Positions 1 to 6,193 are shown, counted from the stretch's first letter. The stretch is 6,283 nucleotides of DNA from Candidatus Parvarchaeota archaeon (GCA_016866895.1 VGKX01000066.1:1-6283); one strand, 5' to 3'. Notes: generated by a model from the letters alone, not told the origin. Program-made: numbers and translations.

Positions 1-2
1 TG

Positions 3-1043
3 GGTGGGTTAACTGAGGCACTAGCCAGAGTAAGGCAAAACAATCCGGAAAGCCTTTTTGCTGCCAGGTACCTACTGGACGGGGCGCAGTTTTCGCAGGA
101 TTCCACAAGTGTCACTGAAGAAATAGCTGAAAAGGCCGTTGAAGAGGCAAGGGCGGCAAAAAATTTCAAGGGCCATGAGCTTGTTGAGGCAATTGCATTT
201 GAAGCCGAAACAAAGAAGCAGAAAGTTAAGCGCGAGAGGCAGAAGGCAAAAAAGGACAGGCTTAAGATTGCGCTAAAAGGCCAGGGTTCAAAATATTCCT
301 CGCTTCTTACAATGATTGCCCAGAACATGGACGAGGAGGGGCTTGAGCGCACTGTGGTTGTAAAAAATTCCAATAGGGTTGTCATTGGCTGCAGGATTCC
401 AAGGAAATTGGCGCGGCAGATTAGTGAGAATGAAAAGGCGCTAGAAGGGATTTACCCGCAGCTTGTGGCAAGCGCGCAAATGGAGCAAGGCGATGCGACA
501 TACCTTTTTTCGCAGGCCCAAGCCAGTCCTGGCGTCGAGGGGGCTTGCAGTAAAACACAGAATGCAAAGGCAGCTATTGCAAAGGACATTGTTTCAAAAC
601 TTGGGAGGCTGCACGGCAGCCGGATTTCAATTGGCGAGTTTGACCCTTCCTCGCTTGCCATTGAAGGCGAAAGGGCGTATTTCACGCAACTTGCCCCCAT
701 AAAGTTCGATGTCGATGCAACAGAACTTGTAAGAGAGCTTTTTTATGTGCTGGCAAGGCTTGTTGAAAAGGGGCTTGCAATGCTGCAGCATGTTGGAAGC
801 CTGCTGTTTGCCTATTTGCAGGAAGGCGGCCCGCGAAGCGCTGTTGAGGACTATTTTTCAGACAGTGCAAACTGCGAGAGGATGAGCCAGCAAATATACT
901 ACAGCCTGCACTTCCACCACAGGTACGCTGTGAAAAAGCAGACTTTTGGCGATGCGACCCTCACATCCCTTGTTGCAAAAAAAGTCGAAAGATATACCAG
1001 GCTGTTTTCAGTTTTTGGGATTGGCCAGGCAAGCCAGCATTAG
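3..1043 (+). CDS. Unidentified protein, 5'-truncated by the window edge
   Basis: The reading frame is open from position 3 to the TAG at 1041-1043, giving 346 visible residues. The first ATG in frame is at 312, but it has no Shine-Dalgarno-like sequence, and the 103 codons before it read as normal protein with the same codon habits. No ATG, GTG or TTG occurs in frame before 312, so the true start lies left of the window. Visible residues 1-65 look helical and acidic/alanine-rich. Residues about 70-92 are a strongly basic Lys/Arg stretch (KKQKVKRERQKAKKDR). A mixed alpha/beta part follows, then a helical C-terminal third with a hydrophobic stretch (ELFYVLARLV, then LLFAYL) and a His-rich YSLHFHHRY. 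There is no signal peptide and no clear membrane segment. I do not recognise the family. The segment at 600-761 faintly recalls the catalytic-loop region of Bud32/RIO-like kinases but lacks the HGD residues, so no function is assigned. A T7 tract lies 40 bases after the stop. Confidence 0.85.
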   Translation, partial: GGLTEALARVRQNNPESLFAARYLLDGAQFSQDSTSVTEEIAEKAVEEARAAKNFKGHELVEAIAFEAETKKQKVKRERQKAKKDRLKIALKGQGSKYSSLLTMIAQNMDEEGLERTVVVKNSNRVVIGCRIPRKLARQISENEKALEGIYPQLVASAQMEQGDATYLFSQAQASPGVEGACSKTQNAKAAIAKDIVSKLGRLHGSRISIGEFDPSSLAIEGERAYFTQLAPIKFDVDATELVRELFYVLARLVEKGLAMLQHVGSLLFAYLQEGGPRSAVEDYFSDSANCERMSQQIYYSLHFHHRYAVKKQTFGDATLTSLVAKKVERYTRLFSVFGIGQASQH

Positions 1044-1082
1044 CACGCGCATGCTAGCCTTCTTCTGCCATTTTCAGAAAAG

Positions 1083-1089
1083 TTTTTTT
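1083..1089 (+). terminator. Poly-T tract, probable archaeal terminator of the left-edge gene
   Basis: Seven consecutive T residues lie 40 bases after the stop at 1043 and before the next promoter. No convincing GC-rich hairpin precedes them. Archaeal RNA polymerase typically terminates at such U tracts without a stem-loop, so this is inferred to be the 3' end signal. Confidence 0.5.
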
Positions 1090-1115
1090 ATGTTGATTTG
1101 GCAAGTCGGTAATTA

Positions 1116-1134
1116 GCAAATATTTAATTATATT
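1116..1134 (+). promoter_or_regulatory. Archaeal-type promoter (BRE plus box A/TATA) for the PH-domain operon
   Basis: The sequence GCAAA then TATTTAATTATATT is the most AT-rich part of the gap. The TTTAATTA core at 1123-1130 is centred about 27 bases before the ATG at 1154, and a BRE-like GCAAA lies immediately upstream. Archaeal box A elements sit about 25-27 bases before the transcription start, so transcription should begin at or next to the ATG, giving a leaderless mRNA. Consistent with this, no good Shine-Dalgarno sequence precedes the ATG. Confidence 0.55.
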
Positions 1135-1153
1135 CAGTGGAATAATCAGCCAT

Positions 1154-1663
1154 ATGCTCGATGAGGATAAAAAGAAAAACTTTTGCAGATTTTCACAAAA
1201 GGCAAGCATGGGGATGTGGGCATCCTTTTTTTGGCTTCTTGCCCCATTGGCTTTGATTGGAGGCATTGCCATTTTCGCAGTTGGCATTCTGCCAGGCGGA
1301 ATTGGCTTGGGCATTGGCGTAATTGGACTTGTGTTTTTTGCGCTTCTAGCCGCGTTTCTTTATTTTTATTCAGAAGAATATTACAAACGCCTGATTTTCT
1401 GCCTTGACCTGGATTGCCTGTTTTTGCGCAAGGGGGTTTATGCCCATAGCTACACGCTTCTTCCTTATGGGAACATACAGGACGTGCATGCGGTCCAGAC
1501 GATTACTGATTCCCTTTTTGGCTTGTGGACGGTGACTGTGTACACGGCAACTGCAAGTGGCGCGGGTGCTGCACACATCGGGGGGCTTGAAAGGCAGGAT
1601 GCGGAAGGCTTCAAGGCAGCGATACTTGATAGGCGCAAGAGGGCAAAAAATGTCATTGACTGA
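1154..1663 (+). CDS. Single-module bPH2 (DUF304) membrane protein, YdbS-like
   Basis: This 169-residue protein has a charged Lys-rich N-terminus (DEDKKK), which suggests a cytoplasmic start. Two membrane helices follow at about residues 22-46 and 49-72 (Gly/Ile/Phe/Leu-rich). A cytoplasmic bacterial-PH-like domain fills residues 75-160. The core motif at 103-145 runs LPYGNIQDV, DSLFGLW, TATASG, AHIGGL. Length and design match the YdbS-type half of YdbS/YdbT pairs known from Bacillus, which have been linked to resistance to membrane-active bacteriocins; their molecular role is unsettled and that link is not evidence for this organism. The start follows a box-A-like element at leaderless spacing. 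The 3' end overlaps the next gene by 14 bases, so the two are almost certainly co-transcribed. This module resembles the last module of the next protein most closely (shared DCLxxRKGV and EYYxR). Unlike modules 1 and 4, it has Gly in place of Asp in HIDGL. Confidence 0.9.
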   Translation: MLDEDKKKNFCRFSQKASMGMWASFFWLLAPLALIGGIAIFAVGILPGGIGLGIGVIGLVFFALLAAFLYFYSEEYYKRLIFCLDLDCLFLRKGVYAHSYTLLPYGNIQDVHAVQTITDSLFGLWTVTVYTATASGAGAAHIGGLERQDAEGFKAAILDRRKRAKNVID

Positions 1664-3752
1664 AGTAGAATCAGGGGGCATGGGAAGAGAGGGCAATGCG
1701 CGCTTTGGCAAGGAGACCCTTGTGGGCAAAATGCCGCTGAAAAAAGAAAAGATAATAAAAAAAACCATTGGCACTTTTACAATGTTTGGAATGTTTGTAC
1801 TAGTTCCGCTTGCCTGGCTCGCTTTTTATTCCCCCGGGCTTTTGGCGCTTTCCATTTTGCTTCTCGGGGTGCTTTTTGCAGGCGTCTTTGCCTACCAGAC
1901 AGCGTACTACAAGGGCTATTTTTATGACCTGACTGACGATGGCCTTGTTATAAGCAAGGGAGTTTTTAGCACGTGGAAGGCAGTCATTCCACTTGCAAAA
2001 GTGCAGGATGTTTATCTTGACCAGGATTTGCTTGACAGGATATTCGGGCTTTATGATTTGCATCTTTCCACTGCTACTGAGACTTCTGGAAGGGAAGCGC
2101 ACATTGATGGCCTCCCTCATGAAAGTGCCCTGAAAATAAGGGATTTGGTGCTTTCAGAACTAGGAGTCAATAAAGAAAAACTGGAGAGCGCTGGAATCGA
2201 AATTGAAATTTCGCAAAGGGCAAGGAGTTACGTTTTATTGACAGGATTGAGCGGGGGGATTGTATTCGTATTCTTTTTAATACAGCTGATAATCGAGTAC
2301 CCGCCAGCAATTCTTCTCGCGCCCCTTGCAATAGGCGCAACCGTGGCCTGGTCATACCTGGATTTCACTGCCCTGCGCTATGAGCTAAGGGAAAATGGAG
2401 TGTACATAAAAAGGGGGTATTTTATCCCAAGCGAAAGCTTCTTTTTGTTCAGGAATATCCAGGATGTTGATGAGAAACAGAACCTGTTCGAGCGGATGTT
2501 TGGGATTAGCACGCTTGTAGTCAAAACAATGACAAGTGCAAGTGCCGCAGCTGCTAGGATGCAGTACATTCCTTCAAGCAAGGCCCGCGATTTGCGTGAG
2601 AAGATTCTGGAACTTTGCAGGAAAAGCACAGCAGATGCAAGTCAGGAGCTTGATAAAAACAGCTTTTGGAGCAAAGGCGCTAAAAGTGCTAGAGTTGGGA
2701 AGCCTGGATTTGGCATGCGACAGCAATCTGCGCCTGATTTTGAAACTGTAGCAAACCCCTTTGTACCAAACTTCGCCAGGGGGGCGCTTTATTCTGGAGG
2801 AATCGCGTTTGCTGCAATGATTTTGATTGCAATGGCTGTTGGGGTAGTGCTTGCGACAGCAGGGTTTGGCCTCTGGTCGGCCATTATTGTTGGGGGGGCT
2901 GCCGCCTTAGGGACTTTTATTTTATGCAGCCAGCTCGTAAATGCATATATAAGAAAAATGTCGTTTTCCTATGAAATGGCCAAGGACTACATTACAGTGC
3001 AAATCAAGTTCATCTCAGTCTCAAGAAAGCAGATAAATTACAAAAAAATTCAGGACATTGAAGTTGGGGCAGACCTGCTTTCAAAGTTTGCCGGGCTTGC
3101 AACAGTTGCATTTGAATCAGGCTCAAAAGAGCTAATGGATGAAGGCGGCAGCAGGGAAGTTGCCATTTCCGCAATTAGCGCAAACGAGTCAATACCGGCC
3201 CTTGAGCAGCAGGAGGCTCAAAAACTTTGCCGGATGGTTGCAAGGCAGATGGGCTGCTCAATGGCAGGCCTTGACAAGCTCCAGCTTCTTTCCTCATTTC
3301 CGCTTGACAAAAGAAAAATAATCAAAAAAACAGTCGGCTTTGCAATAGGTTACATATTTATCAATGCAATTTGTACTTTGCTTATCTGGATTTTCGCACC
3401 GTTCTTGCTTGCTTTGGCAGCAGCGGCCTGGGTCATACTTACACTCGTCATTGCGGCAAAATATTTCTATGAAAAGGAGTATTATGCACGGTATGCATAT
3501 GCCGAAAATTCCGACTGCCTCATGATTCGCAAAGGCGTTCTTGGCTACAGGCAGCTTGTCATACCGTTTTCAAAGATTCAGGATGTATTTGTGGACCGGG
3601 ATTTGCTAGACTTGGTTTTTGGGCTTTATGATGTCTATGTTTCCACAGCCACAAGCCGCTCGATAACCAATGCCCACATAGACGGGCTTGATGAAAAAAG
3701 CGCACAGGCAATAGCCCTACTTCTTATGAGGCGAATCAGGGAAAGCAGCTAA
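1650..3752 (+). CDS. Four-module bPH2 (DUF304) membrane protein, YdbT-like
   Basis: From the ATG at 1650 the protein has 700 residues. It consists of four tandem units, each a two-helix membrane hairpin followed by a PH-like domain. Helices lie at about 41-61/64-82, 195-217/218-235, 381-403/407-428 and 562-584/585-604. PH-like domains lie at about 83-171, 236-324, 430-533 and 605-697. Lys-rich stretches before hairpins 1 and 4 put the N-terminus and all PH domains in the cytoplasm by the positive-inside rule. The core IQDV...DLLD..FGLYD...STAT...AHIDGL is complete in units 1 and 4 and eroded in 2 and 3. From memory, bacterial YdbT is about 450-500 residues with three units, so this protein is enlarged. 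Its start lies inside the preceding gene (14-base overlap) behind AGAGGG at 1638-1643, which suggests translational coupling. Starts at 1680 or 1731 are possible; an ATG at 1557 would imply a 107-base overlap and adds unrelated residues. It probably acts with the YdbS-like protein; the ligand or partner is unknown. Confidence 0.92.
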   Translation: MSLTEVESGGMGREGNARFGKETLVGKMPLKKEKIIKKTIGTFTMFGMFVLVPLAWLAFYSPGLLALSILLLGVLFAGVFAYQTAYYKGYFYDLTDDGLVISKGVFSTWKAVIPLAKVQDVYLDQDLLDRIFGLYDLHLSTATETSGREAHIDGLPHESALKIRDLVLSELGVNKEKLESAGIEIEISQRARSYVLLTGLSGGIVFVFFLIQLIIEYPPAILLAPLAIGATVAWSYLDFTALRYELRENGVYIKRGYFIPSESFFLFRNIQDVDEKQNLFERMFGISTLVVKTMTSASAAAARMQYIPSSKARDLREKILELCRKSTADASQELDKNSFWSKGAKSARVGKPGFGMRQQSAPDFETVANPFVPNFARGALYSGGIAFAAMILIAMAVGVVLATAGFGLWSAIIVGGAAALGTFILCSQLVNAYIRKMSFSYEMAKDYITVQIKFISVSRKQINYKKIQDIEVGADLLSKFAGLATVAFESGSKELMDEGGSREVAISAISANESIPALEQQEAQKLCRMVARQMGCSMAGLDKLQLLSSFPLDKRKIIKKTVGFAIGYIFINAICTLLIWIFAPFLLALAAAAWVILTLVIAAKYFYEKEYYARYAYAENSDCLMIRKGVLGYRQLVIPFSKIQDVFVDRDLLDLVFGLYDVYVSTATSRSITNAHIDGLDEKSAQAIALLLMRRIRESS
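1734..2162 (+). repeat. bPH2 module 1 (intragenic protein repeat)
   Basis: Residues 29-171 of the four-module protein. The unit opens with PLKKEKIIKKTIG, continues with a membrane hairpin, and has the core at residues 113-155 (positions 1986-2114). Over those 43 residues, 27 are identical to module 4 without gaps, and the opening decapeptide matches module 4 at 8 of 10 positions. Confidence 0.85.
2190..2621 (+). repeat. bPH2 module 2, diverged
   Basis: Residues 181-324 of the four-module protein. There is a membrane hairpin at 195-235, then a PH-like domain with RYELRENGVYIKRGYF and a 43-residue core at 265-307 that keeps NIQDV and MFG. The STAT element has become KTMTSAS and AHIDGL has become RMQYI. 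The core has the same length as in modules 1 and 4. A polar linker of about 45 residues (325-370) follows, rich in Ser, Lys and Gln. Confidence 0.75.
2760..3248 (+). repeat. bPH2 module 3, most diverged
   Basis: Residues 371-533 of the four-module protein. There is a Gly/Ala-rich membrane hairpin at 381-428 and then a PH-like domain that keeps YKKIQDIEV and ADLLSKFAGL. The expected STAT/AHIDGL part is replaced by a longer, acidic, Gly-containing loop (FESGSKELMDEGGSREV) before the C-terminal helix. The module is assigned mainly by position, the hairpin and the KIQDI core. Confidence 0.65.
3300..3740 (+). repeat. bPH2 module 4 (intragenic protein repeat)
   Basis: Residues 551-697 of the four-module protein. 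The unit opens with PLDKRKIIKKTVG, has a membrane hairpin at 562-604, EKEYYARYA, DCLMIRKGV and the core at residues 638-680 (positions 3561-3689), ending in AHIDGL. It is the closest relative of module 1 within this protein, and also shares DCLxxRKGV with the single-module protein upstream. Confidence 0.85.
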
Positions 3753-3761
3753 ACTTACGGC

Positions 3762-3767
3762 AAAAAA
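3762..3767 (-). terminator. Poly-T tract downstream of rad50
   Basis: Six A residues on the plus strand read as T6 on the minus strand, about 49 bases after the rad50 stop. A second run at 3790-3794 gives T5, closer to the gene. Both fit hairpin-free archaeal termination. Confidence 0.4.
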
Positions 3768-3800
3768 TGCAAATTCATCCGGCTGCAGCAAAAACCTAGC

Positions 3801-3809
3801 TTGTTTCTT
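3801..3809 (+). terminator. T-rich tract, possible terminator of the PH-domain operon
   Basis: TTGTTTCTT (7 of 9 bases T) lies about 49 bases after the stop at 3752. It is interrupted by G and C and has no hairpin, so the call rests on position and on the similar spacing seen after other genes here. Confidence 0.3.
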
Positions 3810-3815
3810 GGCTAT

Positions 3816-6113
3816 TCACGCTAATTTAGTCGGCTCATTATTTGCCTTGTTCCTGGAAAGCGTGTATACATTTCCCTTCCCCTCCTCAACAAGGGCGCTA
3901 TCGTGTGTTATGACAAAGACCTGCTGTACAAGCAGGGGTATTTTATCCTCAAGGGCAACTGCAAGGGTGCTTACTGCATCCGAGTCAAGATTGTGTGTGG
4001 GCTCGTCTAGGATTATCCAGGAGAGGTTTGGGGTGAGTACTGTTGCAAACGCAATGCGAAGCGACAGTGCAAGGCAGGCCCGCTCGCCCCCTGACGCTAT
4101 TGCCTCTAGCTGGTGCCACCTGTCCTTCAAGGCCTCAAAATAGTAATCCTTGCCATCCACCGAAAGCCTGACTTTTTTTATGTCCCCGTAAGGATAGACT
4201 ATGTTCCAGATTTCTTCAAGAGAGGAGTTTACGGCAGTTATGTATTCATTTCTGACAGCCAGCTGCGTCAGCTCTATTGAATTTTTTAGGATTAGCGCCT
4301 GCTGATGGCGGAACACAAAATCCGCAAGCTGTGCCCTTTGGGCCTCAAGCCGCCCAACATCGCCCGAGAGCTGGAGGCACAGGGCTTGGAGGCTTTCAAG
4401 GCTTTTTGCTGCAAGGGAGAGGGAACTTTCAATCCTGGCTATGTCAATCCTGCATTTTTCAAGCAGATCCCGCGCAGCCTCAATTGAGCCGGCAGAGTAG
4501 GAGAGAAGCGCCAAAGACTGTTTTTGCTGCTCTATTTGCCTTGAGACAGAAGCCAGCCTTGAGATTGACAAAAGTTGCGTTTCAATCTGGGACTTTTTCA
4601 CCGAAATCGCCGAAAACGAATTCTGGATTGAGGCAATCTGGGCGTTTAGCTGGGCCTTTTGACCTGACTTGATTTCAAGAAGGGAGAATTGGCCCTCAAG
4701 CTCGCGTGAAACGTTGGATGCGGAGGCAAGCTCGGATTCCATGCCTGAAAGCAGGCTTTGGGCGCCTGAAAGCTGGTTGAGCCTTGATTGCAGCTGCCTT
4801 ATTTGCGCCGAGCAGGTCGAGGCGTTTTGCGCCGCTTCTGCCCCAAGCTTTTTTGCATTTTCGATTATTCCCATTTTCTCTTTTTTTATGTGCTCTGACT
4901 CCCCTTTTTCAAGGGGCTTTGAGCACACCGGGCAGGCTGCCTCAGTCCCCGAGATTGCCTGTATTGCCTTGGCTGCCTCCTCCCCTATGCTTTGGGACAC
5001 TGCCTGCAGCTTCAGGTGCGACTCAAGCTCTGCATTTGCACTCGCAAGCCTGCCTTCGAGAATTGCCTTGTTTTCAGCACCTTCAATCTGCTTTATTTCG
5101 GCCTTTTTCCTTGCGATGTTTTCTGATATTGCCAAAGCCCTTGCCTGTTGCGATTTGAGAAAGCCTGCTTTTGAGGAGATTTGGGAAAGCTCGCCGTCCA
5201 GCACTGACAATGCGGATTTTGCCGACTTGAGCTGTATTGACTCCTTTTCCAGTCCAGAAGCTGCCTGTGCCAGGCTTGCCTCAAGAGCTGCCTGGTCAAG
5301 GCCCCCGGTTGACTGCACCAGAGCGGCCCTCTCGCCTTCAAGCTTTACAAGCAAGGCAGAATGCCTTTCAAAATCCGTCTTTTTGCGGCTTTCCGTCTCA
5401 TATGCTTGTTGCAGCTGGACAAGCTCCTTGGAGCACACACCAAGTGATGCGGAAAGGGCCTTTATCTGTTCTTTTGTCTTTTCAAGCTCCCGCTCCGACT
5501 TAAGCTTTTCTTCCTTTTGCGCCTCAAGCCCCTTCTCCGTATAGCCCTGCTCGAGGGCCTGCTTTGTGCCCTCAAGCCTATTGATGACTGTTGTGATGGC
5601 TGCCCTTGCCCGCTCGAACTTGTCAAGGCCCAAAAGCTCGTCTATTTCCTGCTTTCGCCGCCTTGGGTCAAGGGAGAGGACATGGTCCACCTTGTTTTGC
5701 TCGCAGTAGATGGCCCTTGTGAACAGGTCATAGTCAACCCGCAGGATTGAGCAAATTCTGCTTGTCACTGCCTTTGGCGACTTTTCAATGAGCTTTCCGT
5801 CCTGGTAAAGTTCCGAGTCTGCAGTTACGCCTTTTGAACTAATTATTCTGTGCACTGCATAGCTTGATTTTTCAAACTCGAATTCAAGCTTTACTGACCC
5901 GTCTTCATTGGAGCCATGCAGCAGCACATCCTTAAGTGTGACCTTGCCGCGCCTTAGCGAGGGAAAAGTGCCAAAAAATGCATAGCATAGGGCATCCATG
6001 ACCGAGCTTTTGCCGCTGCCCATTATTCCGACTAGAAAATTTGTGCCGCTGGAAAAAGCAAAGCTGGATTTTTTGTGCGAGCGCCAGTTTGTTAGCTCGA
6101 TTGATTTTATCAC
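3816..6113 (-). CDS. rad50: DNA double-strand break repair ATPase Rad50
   Basis: Rad50 is an SMC-like ABC ATPase that pairs with the nuclease Mre11 to detect, tether and help resect DNA double-strand breaks. From the GTG at 6113 it has 765 residues. The N-terminal lobe has IKSIELTNWRSH, Walker A GIMGSGKSS (about 29-37) and the Q-loop in YCEQNKVDHVL (Q139). Coiled-coil arms span about 170-390 and 400-610, with the zinc-hook CPVC at 394-397 (positions 4923-4934) at the apex. The C-terminal lobe has the signature ASGGERACLAL (about 673-683), Walker B WIILDEP (D703, E704), D-loop HNLD and H-loop FVITHD (H737). All catalytic elements are intact. It is shorter than the roughly 850-1000 residues of well-known archaeal Rad50s, mainly in the arms. 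GTG at 6113 is preferred because Rad50 proteins begin almost exactly there and G6 lies 7 bases upstream. The ATG at 6158 would add 15 atypical hydrophobic residues and has no Shine-Dalgarno sequence. No Mre11 gene can be recognised in the window. Confidence 0.95.
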   Translation of the reverse strand: MIKSIELTNWRSHKKSSFAFSSGTNFLVGIMGSGKSSVMDALCYAFFGTFPSLRRGKVTLKDVLLHGSNEDGSVKLEFEFEKSSYAVHRIISSKGVTADSELYQDGKLIEKSPKAVTSRICSILRVDYDLFTRAIYCEQNKVDHVLSLDPRRRKQEIDELLGLDKFERARAAITTVINRLEGTKQALEQGYTEKGLEAQKEEKLKSERELEKTKEQIKALSASLGVCSKELVQLQQAYETESRKKTDFERHSALLVKLEGERAALVQSTGGLDQAALEASLAQAASGLEKESIQLKSAKSALSVLDGELSQISSKAGFLKSQQARALAISENIARKKAEIKQIEGAENKAILEGRLASANAELESHLKLQAVSQSIGEEAAKAIQAISGTEAACPVCSKPLEKGESEHIKKEKMGIIENAKKLGAEAAQNASTCSAQIRQLQSRLNQLSGAQSLLSGMESELASASNVSRELEGQFSLLEIKSGQKAQLNAQIASIQNSFSAISVKKSQIETQLLSISRLASVSRQIEQQKQSLALLSYSAGSIEAARDLLEKCRIDIARIESSLSLAAKSLESLQALCLQLSGDVGRLEAQRAQLADFVFRHQQALILKNSIELTQLAVRNEYITAVNSSLEEIWNIVYPYGDIKKVRLSVDGKDYYFEALKDRWHQLEAIASGGERACLALSLRIAFATVLTPNLSWIILDEPTHNLDSDAVSTLAVALEDKIPLLVQQVFVITHDSALVEEGKGNVYTLSRNKANNEPTKLA

Positions 6114-6120
6114 CAGAATG

Positions 6121-6126
6121 CCCCCC
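6121..6126 (-). promoter_or_regulatory. Ribosome binding site deciding the rad50 GTG start
   Basis: The minus strand reads TTGGGGGGC, leaving 7 bases before the GTG at 6113. A G-rich Shine-Dalgarno-like stretch at this distance supports GTG as the start rather than the ATG at 6158, which is preceded by GAAACTTCC. Confidence 0.5.
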
Positions 6127-6186
6127 AAGACCAAAAGCTGCCACGCTAACTTTCGCATGGAAGTTTCTAAAGCCTAAGCACTTTGG

Positions 6187-6193
6187 AAAAAAA
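6187..6193 (-). terminator. Poly-T tract upstream of rad50, minus strand
   Basis: Seven A residues on the plus strand give T7 on the minus strand, 45 bases beyond the TAG at 6238-6240 that closes a minus-strand frame entering from the right. The spacing matches the other stop-to-T-tract distances here, which suggests that rad50 is separated from its upstream neighbour by a terminator. Confidence 0.35.

Larger units (their letters stand above)
3753..3815. other. Convergent intergenic region between the PH operon and rad50
   Basis: This 63-base gap separates two genes that face each other. It contains no ORF or RNA gene that I can support. It carries tracts that read T-rich in both directions, described as separate terminator entries. 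Confidence 0.7.

Noticed and set aside
312..1043. Gene starting at the ATG at 312
   Set aside because: The frame is open and protein-like back to position 3, and no ribosome binding site precedes 312, so this is an internal methionine.
1036..1055. Inverted repeat AGCAT/ATGCT at the end of the left-edge gene, as a hairpin terminator
   Set aside because: The stem has only 5 pairs with a 10-base loop and lies nearly 30 bases from the T tract, so it is probably chance.
1557..1649. Extended N-terminus of the four-module protein from the ATG at 1557
   Set aside because: It would overlap the coding end of the preceding gene by 107 bases and add 31 residues with no family resemblance, whereas the ATG at 1650 has a well-placed AGAGGG.
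1370..1774. Minus-strand open frame of 134 codons opposite the PH-domain operon
   Set aside because: It is fully antisense to two well-supported overlapping genes and has no recognisable motifs, so it is a shadow frame.
2892..2898. G7 homopolymer in the four-module gene as a frameshift or phase-variation site
   Set aside because: The frame is intact across it, it encodes ordinary Gly residues in a membrane helix, and no alternative frame continues usefully.
4669..5544. Open frame of 291 codons on the plus strand, Ser/Cys/Ala-rich
   Set aside because: It lies wholly antisense to the coiled-coil and hook part of rad50. Its Ser/Ala/Cys/Phe-heavy composition is what the reverse complement of coiled-coil codons gives, and it has no recognisable domain.
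6114..6158. ATG start for Rad50 at 6158
   Set aside because: It adds 15 hydrophobic residues (MRKLAWQLLVLGGIL) before the canonical Rad50 N-terminus and lacks a Shine-Dalgarno sequence; GTG at 6113 has G6 at 7 bases.
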